DNA of 56,121 nucleotides from assembly GCA_944375955.1 (NCBI GenBank), contig CALWBE010000069.1, positions 1-56,121 of the forward strand, in the 5' to 3' direction. Positions 1 through 7,804 of the stretch are shown here, piece after piece. Numbering within the stretch: position 1 is the first letter of the stretch; each line of letters opens with the position of its first letter. The notes beneath the pieces were generated by a model. The model had not been told where the DNA came from. It searched no databases and worked only from the letters and a program-made list of their open reading frames with translations. Position numbers and translations under genes: made by a program. The DNA is from an uncultured Clostridia bacterium. GTDB taxonomy: Bacteria; Bacillota; Clostridia; Oscillospirales; CAG-382.

Positions 1-2
1 CA

Positions 3-443
3 AGATATGCAGGGCTTCGCTTGGAGGAATGCTTCCGCATTGACACCAACGACGCAAAAAATGCCCTTGAAACAGGCGAACTGCTTGTCAAGGGCAAGGG
101 CGGACTTTGGAGATATGTACCTATCAACGAGTCCATCAGAATCACATTCCGTGATATGTTAAAAATAACTCCTGTTGGAGAGAAGTTGTTTGTGAGACCT
201 TACGATAAGACGCATCTTGCAATGAAGCGTTTACAGTGCTTTATTGCATATCACAGAAAGAGATTTACCGAGAACACCATAACTTTTCACGGACTTCGAC
301 ACACCTTTGCACACGAACAGTACAACAAGTTTATTGAACAAGGATTTTCCGATTTCGTTGCACGCAAAAAGGTGTCGGAGCTACTCGGACATCATCGCGA
401 TGATGTGACAAGAATCTATTTGTCGGGCGGTGATGATGTATGA
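3..443 (+). CDS. Tyrosine recombinase/integrase, 5'-truncated by window edge
   Basis: This is the C-terminal catalytic part of a tyrosine recombinase, which cuts and rejoins DNA at attachment sites. The frame is open to the left edge, so the gene begins outside the window. Visible catalytic motifs are box I (GLRLEE, residues 5-10 of the fragment), the HxxR motif (HGLRHTFA) and the final LLGHH...Y segment with the nucleophile Tyr in RIYL. The whole set is intact, so the enzyme may be active. Its stop codon overlaps the start of the next gene by ATGA, which suggests translational coupling. It probably belongs to the same integrative element as the downstream integrase. The exact family cannot be fixed without the N-terminus. 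Confidence 0.85.
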   Translation, partial: RYAGLRLEECFRIDTNDAKNALETGELLVKGKGGLWRYVPINESIRITFRDMLKITPVGEKLFVRPYDKTHLAMKRLQCFIAYHRKRFTENTITFHGLRHTFAHEQYNKFIEQGFSDFVARKKVSELLGHHRDDVTRIYLSGGDDV

Positions 444-724
444 CAAAGAAGAAAAATACCGTTGGAAACACCAAAGCCAACTCGAAGAAAGCCAACCACT
501 TATTGAATAATAACAAAACGGAGAAAGCTGAATGCAAAGTCCCAATTCACCTTAAAATGACCTTGACCATTAAGGAAGCAGCGGAGTATAGCAATATCGG
601 CATTAACAAAATCGATAGTATGCTTCGTGCCCCTAATTGTCCGTTTGTGCTCTTTGTAGGCACTAAAAAGCTTGTGAAACGCAAAGAATTTGAAGAATAT
701 ATCAGCGATAAAATAATAATTTAA
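440..724 (+). CDS. Excisionase-like small DNA-binding protein
   Basis: This 94-residue protein overlaps the upstream recombinase stop by ATGA. Its first 35 residues are Lys/Asn-rich and probably disordered. The rest (from about residue 40) has the MTLTIKEAAEYSNIG pattern of a MerR/excisionase-type helix-turn-helix, followed by a short wing (FVGTKKLVKRKEFEEYI) as in Tn916 Xis-like proteins. Such proteins bend attachment-site DNA and bias recombination toward excision. Its place directly before an integrase promoter fits that role. The alternative is a small transcriptional regulator of the element. Family assignment is by motif and context only. Confidence 0.7.
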   Translation: MTKKKNTVGNTKANSKKANHLLNNNKTEKAECKVPIHLKMTLTIKEAAEYSNIGINKIDSMLRAPNCPFVLFVGTKKLVKRKEFEEYISDKIII

Positions 725-776
725 GCAACAAAGTTAAAAATTTACAAAAAAGCCTAAGATTTTTTGGTGAATTCAC

Positions 777-805
777 TTGAGGAAAAGAGCATCTTATGAT
801 ATAAT
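777..805 (+). promoter_or_regulatory. Promoter of the integrase gene
   Basis: TTGAGG (777-782), a 17-nt spacer and a perfect TATAAT (800-805) form a sigma-A-type promoter about 50 nt before the integrase start. Confidence 0.7.
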
Positions 806-829
806 CTATATGTAGCAGTATGCTCTTTT
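783..829 (+). terminator. 10-bp inverted repeat overlapping the integrase promoter
   Basis: AAAAGAGCAT (783-792) is perfectly complementary to 820-829, with a 27-nt loop that contains the -10 box. A T-rich run follows. It could terminate transcription from the recombinase/excisionase genes, or act as an operator for the integrase promoter. The sequence cannot decide between these. Confidence 0.4.
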
Positions 830-854
830 TCTCTCTGTGAGAAAGGAGTTAACA

Positions 855-2036
855 ATGGGAAAGAACCTTAAAGGAAAAGACTGCGGTAAGGGTATCTACC
901 AAAGGAAGGACGGATTATACAGCGCACGCTTTGTTGATAAAGCAGGCAAAAGGCACGAAAAATACTTCGGGACGGTTCCCGAAGCGCGTAATTGGATGGA
1001 AGAAGCTAAATACGCTGACATGCACGATGGTGTTTTCGTAGCTACGGAAACTACGGTTGATGAATGGTTTGATTTTTGGATTGAAAATATCGCTGGAGAT
1101 TTAGCCCCTAATACGCTTCGCAACTACCGAGAACGATACACATTCAACATTCAGCCCGTTATGGGGAAAATGTTAATAGCAAATGTAAAACCGATGCATT
1201 GTAAAAAGGTGTTCATTCAGATGGATGCCGACTATGCCGGTTCAACCATACGCCAAACATTCATTACTATGGGAACAATGTTCAAGGCTGCAAAGATGAA
1301 TGACCTCATCGCAAAGCACCCTATGGATGGTGTTCGCTTTACAAAACCCGTTCGTGCAATAGATGATATTAAGTTTCTCACCCGTGAAGAACAGCGTACT
1401 TTTCTTGAAACTGCGAGGCGTTCTCATAACTACAATCAATACGCCCTCATCCTCGAAACAGGACTACGAACGGGTGAAATGATTGGTCTAACATGGGATG
1501 CTATTGATTTTGAGAACAGGACGCTTACAGTGAATAAAACATTGGAGTACCGACACGCACAGCAGTTTTGGCGTGCAGGACCGCCCAAGACACAGCAAAG
1601 CTATCGCACCATTCCTCTGACAGACAAGGCACATGGTATTCTCAAAGACATTTGGGATAATCGAAAAGGGAGAAAGGAATCACCTCTGCTCGATGAAACA
1701 TTAGAGTATGTTGATAGAAGAACGGGCGTAACCTCGACACTCGTTTTGCGTGACCTTGTTTTTATCAACTATCGCACCGGTGAGCCTGCCAAAAACAGTT
1801 CTTATGATACCCACCTTTACAAGCTCTGCGACGAAGCAGGGATTACACGCTTTTGTATGCACGCTTTACGCCACACATACGCCACTCGTGCTATCGAAAG
1901 CGGGATGCAGCCAAAGGTGCTGCAAAAGCTGCTGGGACACGCCAGTATAAAAACAACAATGGACAGGTATGTTCACGTGACTACCGATTCATTAGATCAA
2001 GCTGTAAGGCAATTTGAGAAAAATAGGGTTTTCTGA
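855..2036 (+). CDS. int: Tn916-type tyrosine integrase
   Basis: This 393-residue site-specific recombinase should catalyse integration and excision of the element that ends here. An N-terminal arm-binding domain (about 10-55) is followed by a SAM-like core-binding domain (about 65-165) and the catalytic domain. The full catalytic set is visible: R205 (TGLRTGE), K245, H336 and R339 (HALRH), H362 (LLGHAS) and Tyr372 (MDRYVHV). The start is set at 855 because AAGGAG lies 8 nt upstream; an in-frame GTG at 837 would place that ribosome site inside the gene. It lies next to the junction with host ychF, as integrases usually do, with short tandem repeats directly after its stop. Confidence 0.93.
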   Translation: MGKNLKGKDCGKGIYQRKDGLYSARFVDKAGKRHEKYFGTVPEARNWMEEAKYADMHDGVFVATETTVDEWFDFWIENIAGDLAPNTLRNYRERYTFNIQPVMGKMLIANVKPMHCKKVFIQMDADYAGSTIRQTFITMGTMFKAAKMNDLIAKHPMDGVRFTKPVRAIDDIKFLTREEQRTFLETARRSHNYNQYALILETGLRTGEMIGLTWDAIDFENRTLTVNKTLEYRHAQQFWRAGPPKTQQSYRTIPLTDKAHGILKDIWDNRKGRKESPLLDETLEYVDRRTGVTSTLVLRDLVFINYRTGEPAKNSSYDTHLYKLCDEAGITRFCMHALRHTYATRAIESGMQPKVLQKLLGHASIKTTMDRYVHVTTDSLDQAVRQFEKNRVF

Positions 2037-2056
2037 TATATAAATCTATATAAATC
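2037..2056 (+). repeat. Tandem 10-bp repeat, TATATAAATC x2
   Basis: Two perfect adjacent copies start at the base after the integrase stop. With the next repeat they form a likely recombinase-binding region at the element end. Confidence 0.75.
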
Positions 2057-2062
2057 AATGCG

Positions 2063-2084
2063 AAAATGGCGTAAAAATGGCGTA
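2063..2084 (+). repeat. Tandem 11-bp repeat, AAAATGGCGTA x2
   Basis: Two perfect adjacent 11-bp copies lie 27 nt after the integrase stop. Tn916-family integrases bind short direct repeats (DR-2) near element ends through their N-terminal domain, so these are plausible arm sites. The crossover point (att) would lie between here and the ychF start, but the second att copy is outside the window. Confidence 0.65.
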
Positions 2085-2137
2085 GTAGCCAAAACGCAAT
2101 CGCGAAAACCCTTGAAAATAAAGGAGATTTGAAACAA

Positions 2138-3238
2138 ATGAAATTAGGTATCGTGGGACTTCCTAATGTCGGAAAAAGTACCCTTTTTAACGCTATAACA
2201 AAAGCCGGTGCAGATGCCGCAAATTATCCGTTTTGCACTATAGATCCAAACGTAGGTATAGCGCTTGTTCCTGATAAAAGACTTGACGTTCTTGCCGAAA
2301 TGTACAATCCGAAAAAATATACACCGGCAGTAATAGAGTTTGTCGATATAGCCGGACTTGTAAAAGGAGCATCAAAAGGCGAAGGTTTGGGAAACAAATT
2401 TTTGTCGCACATACGTGAAGTTGACGCTATCGTTCACGTTGTAAGATGTTTTGAAAATGATGATATCGTTCACGTTAACGGGAAAGTCGATCCTAAAAAC
2501 GATGTTGAAACGATAAACCTCGAACTGATATATTCAGATATAGAAATACTTGAGCGCAGACTTGAACGTGACAATAAGGTATTAAAGGGAGATAAAGCAA
2601 TTTCCGGAGAAATAGATCTTATTAAACAGATACTTGAAACCCTTAACGCCGGAAAAAGCGCCAGAACCTTGCTTTCCAGTTTTTCTGACGAGCAAAAAGA
2701 AATGCTTCGCGATATTCCGCTTCTGAGTATGAAACCTATTATTTACGCGGCAAATATTGATGAATCTGAGATTTCCGAAGACCCGATGAATAATAAATAT
2801 TATGTTCAGCTGAAAGAAATCGCCGATTCAGAGAACTCAGGTATAATTTCTATTTGCGCTCAACTTGAAGCTGAAATTGCAGCTCTTGACGACGATGAAA
2901 AAGATGAGTTTTTAAAGGATCTCGGCCTTTCATGTTCAGGACTTGACAAACTTGTCACAGCATGCTATTCTCTTTTGGGACTTATAAGCTTTCTCACCGC
3001 AGGGCCGGAGGAAGTCCGCGCATGGACAATAACAAACGGTACGCGCGCGCCTCAGGCAGCCGGGAAAATACATTCAGACTTTGAGCGTGGATTCATACGC
3101 GCGGAAGTTATATCATTTGACGATCTTGTAGCATGCGGATCTGTCGCCGCCGCGCGTGAAAAAGGACTTATGCGCTCTGAAGGAAAAGAATATGTGATGA
3201 AAGACGGCGACGTTGTGCTGTTCAGATTCAATGTTTAA
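2138..3238 (+). CDS. ychF: Redox-regulated ATPase YchF (OBG family)
   Basis: YchF is a ribosome-associated P-loop NTPase that prefers ATP over GTP. The 366-residue length is typical of the family. G1 is GLPNVGKST (residues 7-15), G3 is DIAGLVKGAS, and NIDE takes the place of the usual NKxD, the feature that gives ATP preference. A C-terminal TGS domain follows, ending in the conserved KDGDVVLFRFNV. The start at 2138 has AAGGAG 11 nt upstream; an earlier in-frame TTG at 2129 fits less well. It is the first host gene after the integrated element and leads a same-strand run with ybaB and recR. Confidence 0.97.
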   Translation: MKLGIVGLPNVGKSTLFNAITKAGADAANYPFCTIDPNVGIALVPDKRLDVLAEMYNPKKYTPAVIEFVDIAGLVKGASKGEGLGNKFLSHIREVDAIVHVVRCFENDDIVHVNGKVDPKNDVETINLELIYSDIEILERRLERDNKVLKGDKAISGEIDLIKQILETLNAGKSARTLLSSFSDEQKEMLRDIPLLSMKPIIYAANIDESEISEDPMNNKYYVQLKEIADSENSGIISICAQLEAEIAALDDDEKDEFLKDLGLSCSGLDKLVTACYSLLGLISFLTAGPEEVRAWTITNGTRAPQAAGKIHSDFERGFIRAEVISFDDLVACGSVAAAREKGLMRSEGKEYVMKDGDVVLFRFNV

Positions 3239-3276
3239 AATATTAAAATAAAATATAATAAATCGGAGGAACAAAT

Positions 3277-3624
3277 ATGAAAGCAAGATTGCCAAAAGGT
3301 ATGGGCGGAGGTCCGCAGAACATGCAGTCGATGATAAGACAAGCCCAGAAAATGCAGGAAGAAATGGAAAAAACACAGGCTGAGCTTGACGAAAAAGAAT
3401 ATGAAACCCAGGCAGGCGGCGGTGCCGTAAAAGTTAAGATAAACGGCAAAAAGGAAATCGTTTCACTTGAAATTTCTCCTGACATAGTTGATCCGGAAGA
3501 TATCGAAACCTTATCCGACGTTATACTTGCAGCAGTAAACGAAGCTATAAAAACAGTTGAAAAAACCAACAGTGAAGCTATGAATAAAATTACCGGAAAT
3601 CTCAATGTTCCCGGAATTTTCTGA
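3277..3624 (+). CDS. ybaB: YbaB/EbfC family nucleoid-associated protein
   Basis: This 115-residue protein has the Gly/Met-rich N-terminus and QAQKMQEEMEKTQAEL helix of YbaB/EbfC proteins. They form tweezer-shaped dimers that bind DNA. The core VKINGKKEIVSLEISPDIVDPED is followed by a C-terminal helix. A clear GGAGG lies upstream. It sits 38 nt after ychF and 12 nt before recR. The ybaB-recR pair is highly conserved; dnaX, which often precedes it, is not next to it here. Confidence 0.95.
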   Translation: MKARLPKGMGGGPQNMQSMIRQAQKMQEEMEKTQAELDEKEYETQAGGGAVKVKINGKKEIVSLEISPDIVDPEDIETLSDVILAAVNEAIKTVEKTNSEAMNKITGNLNVPGIF

Positions 3625-3636
3625 TATAATTAATAT

Positions 3637-4269
3637 ATGAGCAGTCAAAACAATACTTTTGTAGCTCCCCTTGAACGACTTGCTGAACAATTCAGAAAGC
3701 TGCCCGGCATAGGCAAGAAAAATGCCTACCGTTTGGCATATCACGTTCTTGAATATTCTGAAAGCGAAGCGCAGGCTTTTGCTCAGGCTATACTTGATGC
3801 TAAACGTCTTATATGCAGATGTAAAATATGTCAGAATATAAGCGACAGAGAAATCTGCGGAATATGTTCAGACTCACGCAGGAAAAAGAATGTTATTTGC
3901 CTTGTGGAAGATCCGCGCGACGTTGCCGCAATAGAAAAGCTCGGCGAGTTTGACGGAGTTTATCATGTTCTCGGCGGCGTCATATCTCCGCTTGATGGAA
4001 AGGGCCCCGAAAAATTAAAAATTGCCGAGCTTCTCGAAAGAATAAAATCTCTGTACAGCGAAAACGGCGACGATTATAAAATAGAGGTTATAGCAGCCAC
4101 AAATCCGACTGTTGAGGGTGAAGCCACAGCTATGTATATCTCGCGTCTTTTAAAGCCGCTTGGTGTCAAAGTTACACGTCTTGCAAAAGGAATCCCCGTC
4201 GGCGGAGATCTTGAGTATGCTGATGATGTAACACTTTTCAAGGCAATCGAGGGACGCGTGGAAATATGA
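3637..4269 (+). CDS. recR: Recombination mediator RecR
   Basis: RecR works with RecO, and often RecF, to load RecA on SSB-coated gaps during recombinational repair. The 210-residue protein shows the N-terminal helix-hairpin-helix (LPGIGKKNAYRLA), a four-cysteine zinc finger (CRCKICQNISDREICGIC), a Toprim domain starting at ICLVEDPRD and the C-terminal Walker-B-like region with ARGIPVGGDLEYAD-type residues (here AKGIPVGGDLEYAD). It follows ybaB closely and is followed by a strong hairpin terminator. Confidence 0.96.
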   Translation: MSSQNNTFVAPLERLAEQFRKLPGIGKKNAYRLAYHVLEYSESEAQAFAQAILDAKRLICRCKICQNISDREICGICSDSRRKKNVICLVEDPRDVAAIEKLGEFDGVYHVLGGVISPLDGKGPEKLKIAELLERIKSLYSENGDDYKIEVIAATNPTVEGEATAMYISRLLKPLGVKVTRLAKGIPVGGDLEYADDVTLFKAIEGRVEI

Positions 4270-4302
4270 CAGCATATAAATCGTTCAGATTGTCTTCAAT
4301 AC

Positions 4303-4339
4303 AAAAATACACTTGATAAATTATTCAAGTGTATTTTTT
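4303..4339 (+). terminator. Terminator after recR
   Basis: A perfect 14-bp stem (4303-4316 with 4325-4338) has an 8-nt loop and ends in a T-run. It closes the ychF-ybaB-recR unit. Confidence 0.85.
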
Positions 4340-4381
4340 GTTTGCGATTATATTTTGCTAAAACACAAAGTCATACTTAGC

Positions 4382-4410
4382 TTTACATATAAAAAAAATA
4401 GTGATATAAT
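4382..4410 (+). promoter_or_regulatory. Promoter of the recD2 unit
   Basis: TTTACA (4382-4387), a 17-nt spacer and TATAAT (4405-4410) lie about 60 nt before the small membrane protein gene that precedes recD2. Confidence 0.7.
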
Positions 4411-4468
4411 TATTTAAAACATAATAAACCAACAACTCATTTCTTCATATAATGTTAATAAATATTAT

Positions 4469-4795
4469 ATGAAGAAGAGTTTTAAACATATGCTGTATCT
4501 CATATCAGAAATAATTATATGTTTTTTTGCGGTAATCGGCATGGCTTGCCTTACAGTAATTTTTTTCGATTCATATACAGCCTCAAAAACCGGCTTGAAT
4601 GCCAGCATTAAAATAAATTCTATAAAAGATCCTGAAAATCCCGAGTACTCTATCAGAATTCTTGAGTCTCTTATTGCTCACAGCAATTTATCAAATATAA
4701 TCGAGAAAATAGAGCTCGATAAAAATGTACCGTTCGACAGCAATACTTTTAAAAAACTTGCAGAAGAATACGGAAATCTGAGAAAGGAGGAATAG
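4469..4795 (+). CDS. Small single-pass membrane protein, unknown function
   Basis: This 108-residue protein was not recognised. A short basic N-terminus (MKKSFKH) leads into one strong hydrophobic segment (about 8-34), followed by an extracellular or periplasmic-type tail of about 70 polar residues. The tail resembles the short wedge-like proteins of surface machinery only in general character. No clear ribosome site precedes ATG 4469, but a good promoter does. The recD2 start lies 10 nt after its stop and the recD2 ribosome site is inside its last codons, so the two are likely cotranscribed and coupled. Confidence 0.7.
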   Translation: MKKSFKHMLYLISEIIICFFAVIGMACLTVIFFDSYTASKTGLNASIKINSIKDPENPEYSIRILESLIAHSNLSNIIEKIELDKNVPFDSNTFKKLAEEYGNLRKEE

Positions 4796-4804
4796 CTGAG
4801 CATT

Positions 4805-7036
4805 ATGGATAATATGGACAGCAAAAATAACCATAGTCAAACAATAACCGGGACTGTTGAAAACGTAATATATAAAAATGAAGCAAACGGATATACTGTA
4901 TGCGACATAGACTGCGGCGGAACTTTGGTGACTGCTGTGGGAACTATGCCTTTCCTCAACGAAGGAGAAACGGTTACGGTTACCGGTGAGTGGACAGTCC
5001 ATTCCTCATTCGGGAAACAATTTAAAGCTGAGCATTATGAAAAACAGTTGCCGACTTCAAAAGAAACTATACTGTCATACCTCTCTTCAGGAGCCGTTTC
5101 AGGGATAGGTCCGGTAATCGCTTCAAGAATAGTAGACAAATACGGTGAGGAATCGCTTGATGTAATTGAAAATCATCCGGAATGGCTTTCAGACATAAAC
5201 GGAATAACTTTAAAAAAAGCTTTAAAAATGCATGAAAGTTATCGCGAACAATTTGGCATGCGCAATGTAATGATGTTTTTTAACGGATATTTCGGTCCCG
5301 CTACAGCAGTAAAGGTATATAAGCGCTGGGGCGCAGCTTCAGTTGATGTAATAAAAAATAATCCATATCTTTTGTGCGAAGAAATAAACGGCATAGGTTT
5401 TGAGCGTGCAGATAATATTGCTTCAGGACTCGGTATAGACAGAAATTCTCCGTTCCGGCTTTTTTCCGGGATAAAACATATACTTTCTCTTGAGCTTGGA
5501 AAAAACGGAAACTGTTATCTGCCAATAGATCAGCTTACGGCAAAAGCCACGTCACTGCTTAAAGCAGATCAGGAAAAAATATCCGACGCGATAGCAGAGC
5601 TAACTGTACAAACACAGCTAATTGCCGTAAAATTCGGAAATGAAACTGCGATTTATCTTGACTACATATACAATGCCGAACGATATTGCGCAGATAAGCT
5701 TTTTGAGCTTTCAAAAACAGCCATAAACATACCTGTAGAAAAGACGGAAAAATACATTGCAAAAGCAGAACATGAGGAAAACATAATATTTGCTGACAAG
5801 CAGCGCGAGGCTATTATTCGTGCGGTAACAGACGGTCTTTTGATACTTACCGGAGGACCGGGAACCGGGAAAACCACTGTCATAAAAGCTATACTTTCCC
5901 TTTTCGATGTGCTTGATATTGAAACCGCTCTTGCAGCTCCGACCGGACGCGCCGCAAAGCGCATGAGCATATCAACCGGCAGAGATGCCAAAACTATTCA
6001 TCGTCTTTTAGAAGCTGATTACGGCGAGGACAACAGGATGCATTTTCAGCGTGATGAAGACAATCCTATAAACGCCGGTGCCGTTATAATAGATGAGATT
6101 TCAATGGCAGATATACAGCTTCTTTCTGCACTTCTTAAAGCAATAAAGCCCGGGACGAAAATTATTCTTATCGGAGACAGTGATCAGCTTCCGCCGGTCG
6201 GCGCAGGTGACTGTTTAAGAGATATCTTAAACTCCGGAGTTTTCAGCAGCGTCAGACTTGATACTATTTTCCGTCAGGCATCAAACTCCCTCATAGTAGA
6301 AAATGCCCACCTTATAAATAACGGAAAAATGCCGATACTCAATGTGAAAAACAAGGATTTCTTTTTTATGGCGCGAAAAACAGGATCCGAAACTGCCGCC
6401 GTATGTGCAGATCTGTGCATGAAAAGGCTTCCTAAAGCTTACGGTTATGATCCATGTGCAGATATACAAATAATATCACCTACCAGAAAAGGAGAAACAG
6501 GTACTGTACAGCTAAATAAGCTAATACAGGCTCTGTTAAATCCCCCATCTGCCGAAAAGCATGAACGTATAATAAAAGATGCCGTATTCCGCACAGGCGA
6601 TAAAGTCATGCAAATTAAGAATGACTATTCGCAGGAATGGAAGGACCGCCGCGGATTCAGCGGTGAAGGTGTGTATAACGGCGATATAGGAATTATAACA
6701 GAAATAGACCTAAAAAATGAAAAATTTACGGTAGAATTTGATGATAAAATTTCTGAATACGATTTTTCACAGACAGATGAAATAGAGCATGCCTTTGCCG
6801 TAACAGTACATAAAAGTCAAGGAAGCGAATATCCCTGTGTTATAATTCCACTTGCAGATGCTCCTTACGGTCTTCTAACAAGAAATATGCTTTACACCGC
6901 AGTAACACGCGCGCGGCAGATGGTGATACTTGTGGGAAAAGAAGAAATTATAAGTCTCATGGTTTCAAATAACCGTCAGATGAAGCGTTACACAGGACTG
7001 TGCCGTATGCTTAAGGCGTTTGTAAACACTGATTAA
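4805..7036 (+). CDS. recD2: RecD2-family ATP-dependent 5'-3' DNA helicase
   Basis: RecD2 is an SF1B helicase found in bacteria that lack RecBC and is linked to DNA repair and fork maintenance. The 743-residue length matches the family. The N-terminal region carries an OB-like segment (about 13-80) and helix-hairpin-helix motifs (SGIGPVIA near 100; INGIGFE near 195). Walker A is GGPGTGKT (350-357), Walker B is VIIDEISM, and GDSDQLPPVGAGD and VTVHKSQGSEYP are SF1 motifs III and V/VI regions. AGGAGG lies 14 nt before the chosen start, a rather wide spacing. Methionine 4 (4814) is an alternative start. Confidence 0.95.
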   Translation: MDNMDSKNNHSQTITGTVENVIYKNEANGYTVCDIDCGGTLVTAVGTMPFLNEGETVTVTGEWTVHSSFGKQFKAEHYEKQLPTSKETILSYLSSGAVSGIGPVIASRIVDKYGEESLDVIENHPEWLSDINGITLKKALKMHESYREQFGMRNVMMFFNGYFGPATAVKVYKRWGAASVDVIKNNPYLLCEEINGIGFERADNIASGLGIDRNSPFRLFSGIKHILSLELGKNGNCYLPIDQLTAKATSLLKADQEKISDAIAELTVQTQLIAVKFGNETAIYLDYIYNAERYCADKLFELSKTAINIPVEKTEKYIAKAEHEENIIFADKQREAIIRAVTDGLLILTGGPGTGKTTVIKAILSLFDVLDIETALAAPTGRAAKRMSISTGRDAKTIHRLLEADYGEDNRMHFQRDEDNPINAGAVIIDEISMADIQLLSALLKAIKPGTKIILIGDSDQLPPVGAGDCLRDILNSGVFSSVRLDTIFRQASNSLIVENAHLINNGKMPILNVKNKDFFFMARKTGSETAAVCADLCMKRLPKAYGYDPCADIQIISPTRKGETGTVQLNKLIQALLNPPSAEKHERIIKDAVFRTGDKVMQIKNDYSQEWKDRRGFSGEGVYNGDIGIITEIDLKNEKFTVEFDDKISEYDFSQTDEIEHAFAVTVHKSQGSEYPCVIIPLADAPYGLLTRNMLYTAVTRARQMVILVGKEEIISLMVSNNRQMKRYTGLCRMLKAFVNTD

Positions 7037-7081
7037 AACATAAAACCGTACATAAAGCTGCCGAAAGGAACTATAGAAAAA

Positions 7082-7561
7082 ATGAGCGATAAAAATTCAG
7101 ATAAGAATGAGATTATAAAAGAGATTATTTTTGAAAGCAAAAGCTGTGAGGAAACCGAAAGTATAGCAGAAGAATTTGCTAAAAAACTTAAAGCAGGAGA
7201 TTTTCTGGCGTTTTTCGGTGATCTGGGTTCAGGGAAAACCGCGTTTGTTCGCGGAATTGTATCTTATATTTGCCCCAAATGCCGCGTATCAAGTCCGACA
7301 TTTGCGATTGTAAACGAATATCTCGGTGGCAAAATTCCGGTTTTTCACTTCGACATGTACCGTATTTATGATGATGACAGTCTTTTTTCCACAGGATTTT
7401 ACGACTATTTTGACCGGGAAGGAATAATTGCTGCAGAATGGTGCGAAAATATACCTTTTGCTCTTCCCGAAAAAAGATATGACATAATATTTGAGAAAAT
7501 CAACGAAAATGCAAGAAAAATAAGAATTATAAAAAGGCAGCAATGCACCGAAAATATTTAA
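7082..7561 (+). CDS. tsaE: tRNA threonylcarbamoyladenosine biosynthesis ATPase TsaE
   Basis: TsaE is the small ATPase needed with TsaB and TsaD for the t6A modification at position 37 of ANN-decoding tRNAs. The 159-residue protein has Walker A GDLGSGKT (46-53), the SSPTFAIVNEY block and FDMYRI...GFYDYFDREGIIAAEWCEN, all family hallmarks. An AAAGGA site precedes the start. It lies 45 nt after recD2 on the same strand. The usual neighbours tsaB and rimI are not here. A long hairpin follows. Confidence 0.95.
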   Translation: MSDKNSDKNEIIKEIIFESKSCEETESIAEEFAKKLKAGDFLAFFGDLGSGKTAFVRGIVSYICPKCRVSSPTFAIVNEYLGGKIPVFHFDMYRIYDDDSLFSTGFYDYFDREGIIAAEWCENIPFALPEKRYDIIFEKINENARKIRIIKRQQCTENI

Positions 7562-7613
7562 CATATCTGATATTTGTTTCTTCTGGTCGTATATGTTTTT
7601 AGAAAAATCAGTC

Positions 7614-7662
7614 AAAACAGGCATAGCCGGCAAAATAATGTTTTGCCGGCTATGCCTGTTTT
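7614..7662 (+). terminator. Perfect 22-bp inverted repeat after tsaE
   Basis: 7614-7635 is perfectly complementary to 7641-7662 with a 5-nt loop. The stem ends in TTTT then GGGC, so the U-tract is short. It is a likely terminator, and unusually long and perfect. Confidence 0.7.
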
Positions 7663-7689
7663 GGGCGTAAAATATAAAAAAACACTTAT

Positions 7690-7712
7690 TTAACCTAAAT
7701 TTAACATTAACC
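7690..7712 (+). promoter_or_regulatory. Pho-box-like repeats before the phosphate symporter gene
   Basis: TTAACC (7690-7695) and TTAACA (7701-7706) lie 11 bp apart, with another TTAACC at 7707-7712. Gram-positive PhoP sites are TTAACA-like hexamers at 11-bp intervals. The downstream gene is a predicted phosphate transporter, which makes the match sensible, but such hexamers also occur by chance in AT-rich DNA. Confidence 0.35.
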
Positions 7713-7804
7713 GATTATAAGATTTAAAAATGTTAATATATAATAAAAAATGTTATTATGAGAATTTTTAGCAATTTTCAAAAAAACGAAAGGATTTGTA
7801 AAAA

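Noticed and set aside
2085..2137. tRNA remnant as integration target before ychF
   Set aside because: No cloverleaf arm or 3' tRNA end can be built from this stretch; the element appears to sit in plain intergenic DNA.
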